Made by a program: the position numbers and the translations under genes. From Prinsepia uniflora (Eukaryota; Streptophyta; Magnoliopsida; Rosales; Rosaceae), in contig CM064864.1 in the NCBI GenBank assembly GCA_032719365.1, forward strand, positions 4,944,183-5,008,182: DNA of 64,000 nucleotides. The letters are read 5' to 3'. A model generated the notes under the pieces. It was given only the letters and a program-made list of their open reading frames with translations. It searched no databases and was not told the origin of the DNA. Positions 25,907 to 38,235 of this stretch are shown here, piece after piece. Positions within the stretch are counted from its first letter, which is position 1. Each line of letters starts with the position of its first letter.

Positions 25907-27081
25907 GCTTAGTCACCTATTACAATTAAGTAATGTAAGTGCTTCTACTATAGGTACAAAGGTTGCAGCAGCAGCTACGAGAAGAACTAGAGCTACATGC
26001 TATTCTGGAAAATGCAGTTGAGAAAAATGTGACCAAATTCTCCAGTCCTTCATGCCTTCCTTTTTATGTATGTTCCCTTTATCAATGTTTTATATATTTA
26101 TATCTTCATGCTTTTACTTCCTTCATTCATAAATTGTCAGCTTAGCTATTTGGTATAGTGTTAAAATTAACTTCTTAGAGACATTTCAATCATGGAGGTG
26201 AGGCTAATTCAGTGCAAACTACATTTTCTCTATATACCATTGACATCTGCTGTCTGCTTTTTAATTTGGCAAAGGAATTTTTTTAAAAGAAAGGGGTTAT
26301 GAATGATATAAACGAGGTAATTAAACTTATGCTTCTTTGAGGAGGATAGGCTATTTACAAGAGACAGCACCAAGCTCGCATATCATGCTAGGGCATGGTT
26401 TGTAAGCTTGTTTGATTTTTCCCCATATGTTTGAATGATTCTAACCCATTACTTTTTAGCTTTATTTAAACGTAAGTTGAACCTTGTGTTAGTTTTCTTC
26501 TGAGTTTGAACGCTTTCCTTAAGTCCGTTTTACATATTCATCTCGCTTCCCGTGTTACCACTGGCCATATTTCAGATTCGGGTATTAGGTTCTGATGTAG
26601 GATTATCTTCCGTTTGTACAGGCTCATGATCTCCTAAGCAATATTTCAGCTCTAGAGGTTGCAGTTTCAAAACTTGAAAAAGAGTTGGTAGCTTTGCAAT
26701 TTCAACTTAGTCAAGAAAGGAACGAACGAAGGCTAGCAGAATATCGTCTCAGGAACCCATCTCCCCAGTCAACGTCTCCTCACTCTGACATTATCAAACT
26801 ACCGGTAAATTTCTGTTGGCATTCTTTACCTCCTTGTTTTTGGCATCGCTTAATGTCTTCTTAAAGTGTTCAACTTTCTTGCAGTACATTTAATTTCTTT
26901 TTACTTCATCTAGATTGCATCTTCTTTGAGGTGTTCAAAGCGGTCCAGTCATGTCATGCATCATTCCTTTGAAGATAACTTGTCCCAGGAGCCAAATGAT
27001 CAACCATCAGAACATAATGGCGAAACGTCTTCTATACAGTCAGTAACTGAGGTATCTGTTAGTGTTTTGTGTTCTGATATT

Positions 27082-27147
<66 letters not shown>

Positions 27148-29367
27148 CATATAAGCATATATCTATATGCATATATATATGTGTGTGTGTGTGTGTGTTA
27201 TATATTGATTATATGTGAAATACAAGCTCCAATGGTAACCCATGCCATAACATTTTCTTGTGGTTATTTTTTATCAGATTGCAGTGGACTCAGTTGCAAT
27301 TTGCGAGGATATGAAAATGTCTAGGAAGATGGGTGCTGAATCTTTTCAACCTGCTGAGTTTAGAAAGGTTCCTAAGGGGATTTCCCCCAAGGGTCTGTGG
27401 GACCATCCAAATCAATTGTCAGAGGAGATGGTCAGATGTATGAAAAATATATTCATATCTTTGGCTGACTCGGCTATACCATCAAAATCGTCTGTGCAAG
27501 AGAGTCATTCTTCGTCTATGTCACCACGCGGACATCTTTCCAATTCCTCATGGTGGTCATCATCTGAACGGTCAATGATTTCATCATGGGTGCATAGTCC
27601 GCAGGTTGATATACAAAGTAACTCTGAAGTTTTAGCCTCAGAGAATGCATGTGATCCCTACAGAGTTCGAGGGAAACTGAGTTGGGCAGACATTGGGAAC
27701 TATGGATTAGCGACTGAAGTTTCTTGGATGTCAGTTGGGAAGAAGCAACTAGAATATGCTGCAGGGGCTTTGAGGAGGTTCAGGTAACAATCGTCCTTTC
27801 GTTGCTTCTTGTCTCACTTTGAATTGAACTTCTAGACGTGAAGTGAAGTATCAAGAAAACACTGTTGTGTAAAATATCAAGTATATCACAATGGTTCTGA
27901 TTTCAAAATCTTTAAGGAAGTTTTCAGGCTCTACCTTCGACTCACCATGCCATTTCTTTAATTGTATTCCGTTCACTTGTTTCTGTCAATTGTTGTTTGA
28001 ATATAGAACTCATGCCATTTCTTTAATTAATATCAAGTATATCACAATGGTTCTGATTTCAAAATCTTCAAGGAAGTTTTCAGGCTCTACCTTCGACTCA
28101 CCATGCCATTTCTTTAATTGTATTCCGTTCACTTGTTTCTGTCAATTGTTGTTTGAATATAGAACTCATGCCATTTCTTTAATTGTATTCCTTTCACTTG
28201 GTTCTGTCAATTGTTGTTTGAATATAGAACTCACTGGAAAAGTTTTGTTATTTCTTTTATCTGAAATTGATAACAGAATGCTTGTCGAGCAACTGGCAAA
28301 AGTAAACCCTATCCATTTGAGTTGCAATGAAAAGCTTGCTTTCTGGATCAACTTGTACAATGCACTGATTATGCACGTAAGTTCTCTTCATTTGTTTAAA
28401 CATAGTAAAAGCCACATAGGTCTGCTTTGCAAAGAATGCATATAAAATTTGTAGAGTAAAACTTAAATATGTCTTCCTGTTAACAGGCTTACTTGGCTTA
28501 TGGAGTCCCTAGAAGTGACTTGAAGCTCTTCTCTTTGATGCAAAAGGTTTGATTTTTTGTCGATTCGCTATCATTTATCATTTCTTAATTTCAAATCGAT
28601 GAAAAATTAATGCCAATTTTTTTTATTTTTGCAGGCCGCTTACACTGTTGGTGGACATTCTTTCAGTGCAGCTGCTATTGAATATGTAATTCTGAAGATG
28701 AAACCACCACTCCATAGGCCACAGATTGTATGAACTTTTCCTAACGATCCCAATAAAATATCTTTGAATTTACTCCCATAATATAATCCATTCCCTGACT
28801 GACAATTGTAGTGGAAAAATATCAGGCGTTACTTCTTGCCCTTCACAAGCTGAAGGTCTCAGATGAGCAACGGAAGGCTGCCATCAACACGTATGAACCA
28901 CTCATAACTTTTGCTTTAAGCTGTGGAATGTACTCTTCGCCAGTGGTAATTAATCTCCACACTTCTATATCTTGAAGCCCTATTTAACTTTTATTCCTTT
29001 GGAAAGTTGAGTAATACATGTTTTGACCTGGAATACGTATACGCAGGTAAGGATCTACACTGCTCAAAATGTGAGGGAAGAGCTAGAGGAAGCACAACGT
29101 GATTTTGTTCGAGCTTCAGTTGGGGTTAGCGGCAAGGGGAGATTGTTGGTGCCGAAAATGCTACACTGCTTTGCCAAGGGCATAGTGGACGATTCAAATT
29201 TGGCCGTATGGATATCACACTACCTCCCCCCTCACCAAGCAGCCTTTGTTGAACAACGTATATCGCAGAGGCGACAAAGTTTACTTGGCTCGCGTAACTG
29301 TGGCATTTTGCCCTTTGATTCACGCTTCCGGTATCTATTTCTCCCTGACAAAATTCCCCTACGATGA
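24563..29367 (+). CDS. MIP1-type leucine zipper and DUF547 protein
   Basis: A plant protein of unknown biochemical function with an N-terminal MIP1-type coiled coil and a C-terminal DUF547 domain. Inferred exons: 24563-24662, 25377-25466, 25954-26067, 26622-26804, 26914-27051, 27278-27783, 28277-28376, 28487-28546, 28635-28727, 28826-28945 and 29047-29367. Phases close at all ten introns, giving about 608 codons plus an unresolved start. The coiled coil spans LQLEQDVQRLQQQLREELEL to LEKELVALQFQLSQERNERR (exons 2-4). DUF547 spans KLSWADIGNYG, EKLAFWINLYNALI, AAYTVGGHSFSAAAIEYVIL and SCGMYSSP, with the usual end GSRNCGILPFDSRFRYLFLP. The coding sequence shows no stop or frameshift, so the gene looks intact. 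A (CT)28 tract and a tandem duplication sit in introns 5 and 6. Confidence 0.88.
25879..25906. repeat. (AT)n microsatellite in a DUF547 intron
   Basis: About 14 AT units in the intron between the exons ending 25466 and starting 25954. Confidence 0.85.
27083..27200. repeat. (CT)28 plus AT-rich and (TG)n compound microsatellite
   Basis: A perfect run of 28 CT units (27083-27138) followed by TATA-rich sequence and about nine TG units. It lies in the intron between the exons ending at 27051 and starting at 27278. As a polypyrimidine tract on the sense strand about 140 bp before the acceptor it could affect splicing, but that is inference. Confidence 0.9.
27875..28235. repeat. Tandem duplication inside a DUF547 intron
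   Basis: A unit of about 156 bp starting TATCAAGTATATCACAATGG is repeated at 27875 and 28031 almost exactly. Part of it, the 66-bp segment starting CATGCCATTTCTTTAATTG, occurs a third time at about 28169. All copies are within the intron 27784-28276. The repeated DNA is long open in one frame, but exon phases show it is not coding. Confidence 0.85.
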
Positions 29368-29779
29368 TGCTGGTTATGCAACTCTGTTAAATACATCAGA
29401 TTAGCTAGCCTATGAGTTGAGCTAAAGATGGTGGGTTGAGAATGCTGGTTGTAAGCCTCAGTTACTGTCTTTCACCTCATAGACTGGTAACCTGTTAACA
29501 TCTCTCATCGGGTTTTGTACATTTTGTTTTGTCTATGGATAACACTGTTTGAGATAGAGAGTGCTGTTAGGTGATATATTTGCATTTTTCTTGTCTTCTA
29601 TAAAAGTAGAATAAGAGTTGGCAAAGTCGTCGTCCAAGTGTTAATTGCTTGAGGTTGAATGTAATATGTACTTTCCCTGTCTTCATTTCTTGTAGAAAAC
29701 TTAATCATTTATAGTCGAGTAGTTAACATGAAAAATCTTCGAATAAACTTAGTTAAGGAATAGCTTGTGGAGTTCACTC
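29368..29779 (+). other. Probable 3' UTR of the DUF547 gene
   Basis: Sequence following the TGA at 29365-29367. T-rich with several weak polyadenylation-like words; no clear AATAAA. No other feature. Confidence 0.45.
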
Positions 29780-30140
29780 TGCGTCCTTCTTCAATGGCCT
29801 AAACATTATGCTTTCGAAGTCTTCATGTATATGGATAATTCGTGAAAAGATTTAGGTAACTCATAAACTTCAATATCCGAGTAGCATTATGTTTTCTAAG
29901 TCTTCATGTATGGATCATTCGTGAAAGGATTTAGGTAACTCGTAAACTTCAATATCCAAGTAGTACTTCAATGGTCAAATCATTATGTGTTTGAAGTATT
30001 AATCCTTCCTTAAAAAGATTTGGTAACTCGTAAACTTTAATATCCAACTAAATTTTTTGTTCTCTAAGTCTTCATTCATAGATCCTCCTTGAAAAAATTG
30101 TAGGCAGCATGTAAACTTCAAAATCCAAGTAATATTCAGT
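29780..30140. repeat. Degenerate tandem repeat, about 75-85 bp unit
   Basis: Four to five imperfect copies of a unit combining 'TCTTCATGTATGGATCATTC', 'GATTTAGGTAACTCGTAAAC' and 'TTCAATATCCAAGTAG' words lie in tandem downstream of the DUF547 gene. Copies differ by point changes and small indels. No coding potential. Confidence 0.75.
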
Positions 30141-30679
30141 TCTCAAAGGGGTGCTACGGATTGGGAGTAATCACTAGTGATGGGGCAAAAATGGGGGGAA
30201 GGTTAATTTTCTCTTCCATCTCTTCAGAGGCACCCTAGTCTCCAGGGTCCAGGTCGGGAAGAGGTCTCGTAACGTACAAAAGAAAGGAGAAAGAATTTTG
30301 ATAAGAGGCTGATCGAAACGAGAGAGTTTTGATAAGAGGTCGATCCCTTTTTTCTTTGCCTTTACGAGTTGAGTAAAAAAAAAAAAGCTTGGGGCATTTC
30401 GCTGGCTCTGGGTACACGGCACCACCTTCAGAAAGAACAATCCTCTGAGTGAAGGGCTACTCACATGCCACATCTCGATGATTACTTTCTTTTCTATTGA
30501 TTTTTTTTTTCGTTCAAGATGTATGGATCCATAAGTTTATGTGTCTATATAGATCGAATAATTGGTTTACAAGACGTTTTTAGGGGATCTTCTCGGATTC
30601 CAGCTTTTGATTTTTTTTTTTTTAGAAAATGATTTGACCTACTCCCCGAGCAAAAGATAGTGAAACAAAGGAAGATTAA
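30141..30679. other. Unassigned spacer before the copia element
   Basis: GC content is higher than in neighbouring spacers. A 100-codon antisense frame (30174-30473) is open, but I recognise no domain in it. It could be organellar in origin, which I could not support. ATTAA at 30675-30679 is the left target duplication of the copia element. Confidence 0.4.
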
Positions 30680-30947
30680 TGTAAAACCGTGTACACTAAC
30701 CCCTATAGACTGCTAAACTTGTATAGCTGTAGACACTAGACATCTGGACCTGTAGAATTAAGACAGACATGTACACACTAGATTCACACATCTGTCCTAG
30801 GTAGTTACTAGCAGTTAATGGCTGATTAACTGCTGCTTAAGATAAGTTTAAGACAGAAATAACTGTCTAACCTTATCTCCCTGTAAAGCTCTATAAATAC
30901 AGCCGTAGGCTATATAAATCAGACAAGGAAAATTTACCAATTCTACA
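30680..30947 (+). repeat. 5' LTR of the copia element
   Basis: 268 bp with TG...CA ends and a TATA box (TATAAATA, 30892-30899) about 50 bp before the end, placing R and U5 in the last part. The 3' copy at 43592 differs by about six substitutions, all in the last third. Confidence 0.93.
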
Positions 30948-31598
30948 TGGTATCAAGAGCCTACACGGCTGATCACCTTAATCTTGGTCCTCCCTCCTCT
31001 CCCACCATGGCTAGTGATTCCTGTGCCTCTCCCTCAATCTCACCGAATCATGTTTCAACCCTAGTCTCTATCAAACTCACAGAATCCAACTATCTTCTCT
31101 GGGAAAGCCAGATCAAACCCTTTCTGATCGGACACAATTACTGGAGGTTCATTGATGGAACTCACTCCCCTCTCCCTCCAACCCTCCAACCATCCGCCAC
31201 CACAGAATCTTCTCCCCAATCTGATGCCTCATCCTCTGCTCTCACTAACTCTGGAATCCTTATCCTTAATCCTGCGTACCAACAGTGGTACCAGATTGAC
31301 CAAACCCTCATCAGCATGCTTCGAGCAACACTAACAGAACCAGTCCTGTCCCAAGTTGTTGGCTTAAACACTTCCCGTGAAATCTGGGAATGCCTTCGCC
31401 AGAATTTCTCTCAACAGTCACTAGCCAATGCCACTAACCTCCGATTCCAACTCATGTCTCTCACTAAAGGCTCCCTCTCCATCTCTGAATATCTCTCTCA
31501 AGCCAAAACACTTGCAGACTCTCTTGCTGCAATTAATGAACCCTTCTCTTCCCGTGACTTAGTCACGGCTGTCTTACGTGGTCTTGGCCCAGAATACA

Positions 31599-34500
31599 TG
31601 TCAGGACCCACCCCTAATCCCCCGGGATTAAGGGCTAAATCCCGATCCCGTCTAACTTACGCATGACGCGAAGGCTAAACTGACGTCCAACTTTCATGTG
31701 ACACGTAAGTCAGACAAGGGATTCTCGATCCAACCGTACTGAAACTTCCGGACTTCCCAGAGTGCGTCGAATCTACTGTGGATCGTGCGTGTGATGTCTC
31801 CATCTCTCTCGACCAACAGCCCGCACCGTAACAACCTGGAGGGTATCGAAAACACGAAAATACTTTGAGTGGACAAAAATAAAGTTTAAGTTTAAAAACA
31901 TTTCATAAAACAATGACATTTATACCCTCCGTTTCAAAAGCCAATGCATGCATATCAATTTTATGTCATGAAACCATTCAATATTCCGATTAAACAAACC
32001 ATATAAGAAAACCGAACACAAGTTCCTTTTTCCAAATCTCGGGCCTCAGCCCAAAACCACCGAAAATCATTTCATCCGGGCCATTGCCCAAAACATCGGA
32101 AAACCTTGTTGAAAACCATCTCATTTTTCCATTCACCAAACCTGCTGGATCTTTCCGAGTCTTTAAACTCAATCCAGGCCTCAATAATCCGAGTCTTTAA
32201 ACTCCCGAGTCTTTAAACTCAATAGGCCTACGGGGGAAAATATCAATATATCCGAGTCTTTAAACTCAATCCGTGTCTTTAAACCCAATTCGGGCCCGTC
32301 CCCCGTCAATCAGAATCCGGGTCTTTAAACCCAATAACCAGATCCAGCAAATCCAATCCAAAACCGTTGGAAAACCCATTTCAAAATCCACATCCAAACC
32401 CGAATCCGAAATCACTGGTCCGAAGCCCTTCCGGCATCCAGAACCGTCATTCCGAATCCAAATCCAGAATCATATCCACCTCATTTCCAGATCCGAGTCT
32501 GCAACCATCATTCTGTAAGCCTGCATCCGGAATAACCATTCCGAACCCAAACCCGGAATCCACTTCCAAGTCCCGAATCGAATCCCGAATCGTCATCCGG
32601 AAATCCGATTCACAAATCCGAAATCACGTTTCTCAAAACCACTTTTCTGAACTGAGCTTCAAGCCCGAAAACCCTTTTCCAAAAAACACTTTTCCGAAAT
32701 CCTTTTACATTCTTTGAAATCAAATCGTATTTCAAATCCCGGAATCAATTCATTAAAACCAGGTTCAAATCACAATATCCGTCAAATCTCGTAAAACGTG
32801 AAATACCGTCATTTCCTCGAAAAACGTGCAAAACCGTAAACCATCACAATCATAAATCAAATCATAGAATCAAGTATAGAAAACATATAAAAACATATAT
32901 GCATGCATTAAGAGTTAGAAAGAAAAGTCCACTCATAGACCATTCCGACGTTGCCTCGATACACGCGCACTTACTCCGTTCCCAGCCATTCTGCTATCCT
33001 CGGCTTCCCCGAACCTGTCCAAAGCCCATAACGAGGTTACTAACTACTTCACAAAAGTCTGACTCAAGTCCCATAACTTTCCCGAACTTCTAAGCGTACT
33101 TTAAAAGAGACCCTAGACCTTCGATCCCGCAGAACTAACTCAAATCGACGTCCGATTAACCCGAAACCTATCTCAAAAGATTCGTTATAAAATCTAGACC
33201 AAAAACCTAGTTGGAAGGTTCCCCAGAAAGTGCCCCACGTGCCGCCCAAAGTGGCTGCGCGTGGGCTTCACGCGCCTGCTACAGGGTCATCGTCAACCTC
33301 TGTCCAGCCGGTTCAAACCGGGCTGGCTGACCCGAACCGGCGTGACCGGTTCTCTGCCATTCCTCCATCATTTTCAACCCTTTTCATTCCTTTAGCTTCG
33401 TCCTGGTCTAATTAATCGATTCCCCGCCTAAAAACTCAACATCGAAGCCTCTAACCCATCGTCTTCAAGCTCGAAGAAAACTACCTGAAACCTCTGTTTC
33501 GGTTCCCGGACAACCAGGCCATCCCCCATCACGGCTTCAAATTTAAACTACTCCTAAGGACCTACTGAGTCTCACAGCACTCACGGAATCCCTCGACTCA
33601 GCCTCAAAAGCCACGATTATTGATTTGCGAAAAACGGGAAAAACAGAGCACACCGAGAAAGTCTGAGCGATTACCTGCTTATCGACAGCCACCGTTCTTG
33701 CCGCCGCATCCTAATGTATTAACAGAGCCGCCCTAGCCTCCTCCTCAGCTTTGCTTGGATCAAAACACGGCAATACCACCCCCAACTCCCTCGACACCTC
33801 TCTGTTTCCCTGAGAACTCCAACCTCACACCTCCAGTAATTTCTTGCACATGTCTCACTCACCAGTCACTCACTAGTTCCTTCCTTCTCTCTGTCACCCT
33901 CACCAATTCACAAAACCTCACACACGCACAGAATCGATCAGCAACACCTCACTGTCTCCCTCTCTGTTCTGTGAAGAATGCCCAAATGCACGGGTTTAAA
34001 CTTGGACGATTTACAACCGTGCACACATTAATTTCCTAGAAACCTCTAGGTCTCCCCCACGTGTCCTATTCTCTATGGAAAGCACATAAATATCCAACCC
34101 CACAAAGCCAATTGGGCCTTATCTGATTGGCCCAAGGTGAATAGACCAAAATGCCCCTAGGTCCAAAATTACCATTTTGCCCTTCAACTTCTCAGACCCA
34201 TAACTAATCCGTCCGACGTCCGATGACAGCGTGCCGCCTGTCGTTGTACTCAGGACGCCGAGGCCTATCTAACGGTCCTCGGTCTACGTGAAAATCAAAA
34301 GTCCGATAAAAAGTCAACATTTTCCTCTATTTAGCCAAAATTATGATAACGCCCCTAACCTTCCGAACGTCATAACTTTCCCTCCGCTTATCCAAATCGG
34401 ATGTGCCACCTGTCTACGGACTCGTGACGTCCCGAACTATGTCACGGTCGTCGGTCAACGCCCAATTGATTGCACGAACTAAAAGTCAACAATTTACCCA

Positions 34501-34623
34501 AACTAGGGGAAAAATCGTCATTCTACGTCCAAAGTCCAAAAGTAACCAACTAAACACCGATTAACTCAGTTAATCCGTCGCTAATCACTTCGCTAATCCC
34601 GACTCCCGGGATGGGTCATTACA
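31599..34623 (-). mobile_element. Solo LTR C of the long-LTR family, in copia gag
   Basis: Begins TGTCAGGACCCACCCC and ends GGGATGGGTCATTACA, with duplication ATACA (31594-31598, 34624-34628). Length 3025 bp, antisense orientation. It has the family's hairpin words (GGGC-CTCA-GCCC at 32041-32052, GGGC-CATT-GCCC at 32078-32089, GGGT-CTTTAA-ACCC at 32319-32332) and the GCGCGTG/CACGCGC block at about 33236-33290. Confidence 0.92.
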
Positions 34624-34936
34624 ATACAGCATGCTTGTGACACCCATGCTTAACTTCCCTCCCCTCCCTCCCTTCACTGACCTTCGAGCCCGTCTCCTGT
34701 CTTTTGAGGCACAGCAAGCCTCCACCCTACACCCTGTCCCTGTCCACCCACCCACAGCCTTATACACGGCCTCAAATCATTCTGCTCCTCCCCGTGGCCG
34801 CTCTGGTTTTCAGAGAGGACCAAGACCAGGTCGTGGCTCCCGGTTTCCAAACCGCCGTGGAAACCACCGCTACTTCTCCCCCAATCCTTTCCCCGGTGTA
34901 CTGGGCTCTTCCCCCTTTCCCGTCAACCGCCCCACT

Positions 34937-37900
34937 TATAACGACCCGTCCCCAATATCGGGATCGAATATTAATTAATTATGATTTAGAATGACTAATC
35001 GAGGATTCGTTGAGTGAAATTAGACGAATTGTGCAAAATGACCGTTTTGCCCCTAGCATGGGCAAAATGTTGACTTTTAGTTCGGGCGGTCAAACGGACT
35101 TTGACCTATGACTGTGACGTAGTTCGGGACGTCACGAGTTCATAGACAGGTGGCACGTTTGATTCCGACATTCGAGGTGAAAGTTATGAGTTTCGGAAGT
35201 TGAGGGGTATTTTGGTAATTTGGCTAAAAAGGGGCCAAATGTTGACTTTTGACCCGGGAAGTTCAACGGACGAGGGCCAAGGACCGTTACGTAGGTCTCG
35301 TCGATACGAATCCAACGACAGGCGGCATGCCGAAATCGGAGATTCGACGACGAAGTTATGGTCACGGGAACAGACTCAATTAACCGAACGAACCAGGATT
35401 AAAATATTATTTTATTATGAACAGTACCCAGTGACTGAACACACCTGGATGAGTGACAAGTGTCACTCATCCCTTAATTTAAGGTTTAAAACCAGAATCC
35501 TTGTCTTAGGGAAAACATCATTATGATGTTTTACTATTTTTAATTAATTGATTAATTCTTTTAATTTCCATTAATCCTCTTTGTCTTCAAACCGTGCACA
35601 AAATTGGGAATCAGATTGGAGAGAGTTGGCTGCCTTCTTTAACTGGTTTTGAGGGGAAAATCGAGTGCTTGATGAGGCTAACTCAGCTGGGCAAACACGA
35701 GGGATTGAGGGAAGCTAGAAACTGAGAATCGAAGGTTTGGAAATTTTGGGGGGAAAATCGGATTTTGAACCATGAGCTACGGGGATCGAAATTGAGTTTG
35801 GCAGTAGCTTCCTGAGGTCAGTATGAGTTGATCCACATCAAGAACGGAAGAAATCGAGGCCCATTTGGCTCTGAACGGGTCTGGTAACAGTGTGCGAGGT
35901 TCAAGCTTGAGTCGTGGAGTTTGAGCCTTGAGTTGATGCAATTGAGTTGGGGAAAGAGTTTACCTGAGTCCATTGAAGCTTCTGGTTGCATCAATTGAAG
36001 GAAATCGTTTGACATTGACGACTTTTGAAGATGAACAGTGTTCGAGAGTTCTTCGATGTTCATTTTCGAGTTGTGTGAATTGAGGTAAGTATTAGAGGAA
36101 TTAACATTACAGAACTCTAATTAGATTTAATTCGAAACTAACTGAATGTTCAATTGCTGAAAATAGTGTAGAATTGACGGACATTGAACCGGGTCGTCTC
36201 GCGGGCAAAAGGACCCGTTTTACAGACAAACGGGCGAGGAAGACGACTGTTCATAGTTACTTGTAGCTGGCGCGTGGGTTTCACGTGCATCCACTCACGG
36301 CGGCGCGTGACGGCGCGTACGGCCTAGTTTTAAGGTGAGGTCAACATGACTTTGAATCCTCTCATTGTAACGAACATTTTGACGCTGGTTTCGAGGAAAT
36401 CGGATATCGCTTCGTTAATATTCTGCGTATCCGAAGTTTTGTTTTACGTTAAAAATACGTATTTAAATTCCGGAAAAATTGGGGAAAATTATATGAAGTA
36501 TTTTGAGATGTTAGTAACCCTCTATAATGATTTTGGACAGGAGTTGTGATTTCCAGAATTTACGGAAAAACGTGCAGCTCGGAAACGGACCGTTTTGGAC
36601 TGTGTGTGAGTGGACTTTGTTTTCTAACCGTGATGCATGCATATATGATTTAAATGCTTTATTATATGATTTTATATGCTTTGACATGATTGATGTTTCA
36701 ATCTGGTGATTTCTCGATTTTATGGATTATTGTATTATTATAATTGGCACGATTTTCGAGAAATTATGAATTTGGTTAAAAATGATGTTTGGACTCGGGT
36801 TATGAGTCCGGTATTGAATTTGATTGCAAATAATGTTTGGACTCGGATTATGAGTCATGGATTGAAAAATGATGTTGTGACTCGGGAATGAGTCAAGGGT
36901 CAATTTCGTGGATTTACGTGAAAATGGCAACGGAGGTTGCAACGCATGGATTTACGTGATAATGTTATTTTGGGCGTGAGAACCCAAGTGAATAGTGATT
37001 TTGACTCGGATTTGGAGTCACTTGTGAATTTGATAAAATTAATGATTTCTTGTGATTTTATGATTATTTTAATCAGTCTTTCGGGCACGTTTTCTGAGGA
37101 ACGTGCAAATGATGTTTTGGGCGAGGTCCGGAGTTTAAATGATTTCTAAAATGATATTTTGACTTAGTTGGTAAGTCAACGATGATTTCTGGATTATTTT
37201 ATTGTTTTAAAATGTGATTTTAAAGAATTATGTGTAAATGGTATTTTGGGCTTGAGACCCAAACGGGATGATGATCTTGACTTTGTATGAAGTCAAGATT
37301 TGATTGAAATGTTTTGGGATGTAATTCCCGAGATGGTTTTCATTGTGATTGTGAAATGCCCAGACGGTCGGAGCTTGGGAGGATTACCTAGACGACAAGA
37401 GCTTGGGGGATGTGATTGTAGGATCGGGCGTTGATCCTATGGTAGTTAGCTTCTCGGATGTGACTGAGCCTGGATGTACCACTCGGATGGGTCTGAGCCT
37501 GGGGATGTGTTCGCCCAGATGTGACTGAGCCCGAGGGTTGAGCCCAGAGGTGTCTGTTCCCGAGAGAGTGGCTGGTTATTGGCCTACGCGTAGTGCAGCA
37601 CTTGTGAGTAGTGCAGATGCAACACTTGTGAGTAGTGCAGATGTGATTGTGTGATAGTTTGTGCACTTATGAGTAGTGCGGATTGATTGGATTGATTGAT
37701 TGACTGTGCACTTGTGATTAGTGCTGATTGATGTTGTTTGTGATGACGTACTGGTATTGAGTACGGGTTTTTGGTCTTTGTGGCTAGGTGATTATATTTT
37801 CACATGTTTTGGCCTGAGAGCCGGGATTTGATGTTTTATAACATGAACTGATTTGGTGAACATGAGTTTTTTGGACCATGGGAAAATATGTTTTGATTTT

Positions 37901-38235
37901 ATCGGTCCACTGTTCATACATGAATGATTTCATACTATTACTCATGTTTTACGATATTCATGCAAGTTTGTGAAAACTGGAGGGTAAGAATATGTTTTGG
38001 CAAATGTTTTTATCAGAGGTCATTTTTGTCCACTCACACCTTTTCTGTTTTGTGACCCTCCAGGCCGTGGTACAACGTTCGGGACTGATCGTGAGGCAGT
38101 GGCAGCAGCAGAAATCAGCGCAAACATCCCTTGTCTGGCAAGCACTGAAGGGTAGTTTCGGGCCTTTGGTTGACTTGTCAGACGGGAGCAGGACCGGGCA
38201 CGGTTTTTGACGTCCAGTTGGGACGGGTCCTGTCA
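34937..38235 (+). mobile_element. Solo LTR D of the long-LTR family, in copia gag
   Basis: Runs from TATAACGACCCGTCCC (first dinucleotide TA in place of TG) to GGGACGGGTCCTGTCA, with duplication CCACT (34932-34936, 38236-38240). Length 3299 bp, sense orientation. It is of the same subfamily as the LTR at 50278-53437. It carries the richest hairpin array of the window (36791-37614) and the GC-rich block at about 36265-36322. The mutated first base would weaken integrase recognition if still part of a mobile copy. Confidence 0.92.
36791..37760 (+). repeat. Array of short hairpins with varying stems in LTR D
   Basis: At least ten stem-loops occur in order: GGACTC/GAGTCC (36791-36809), GACTC/GAGTC (36840-36856), TGACTC/GAGTCA (36878-36895), TTGGG/CCCAA (36970-36987), TGACTC/GAGTCA (37002-37020), TTGACTTA/TAAGTCAA (37159-37179), TTTGGG/CCCAAA (37245-37263), ATCTTGACTT/AAGTCAAGAT (37274-37299), GGGA/TCCC (37316-37329) and GCACT/AGTGC (37598-37614). 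GCACT/AGTGC then recurs with loops such as TGTGAGT to about 37730, and GTACT/AGTAC follows. Loops are mostly 5-8 bases and often contain TGAG or GGATTAT. The arms differ in sequence yet stay complementary. Function unknown. Confidence 0.8.

Noticed and set aside
27891..28445. A long open frame in the DUF547 gene as an exon
   Set aside because: Exon phases (27783 to 28277) require this to be intron; its length comes from a tandem duplication.
30174..30473. An organellar (mitochondrial) gene fragment
   Set aside because: The sequence looks unlike its surroundings, but I could not match it to any mitochondrial or plastid gene with confidence.
36700..37400. CRISPR-like repeat array
   Set aside because: The repeated units are hairpins of different sequence with irregular spacing inside a plant LTR; there are no identical repeats with unique spacers.
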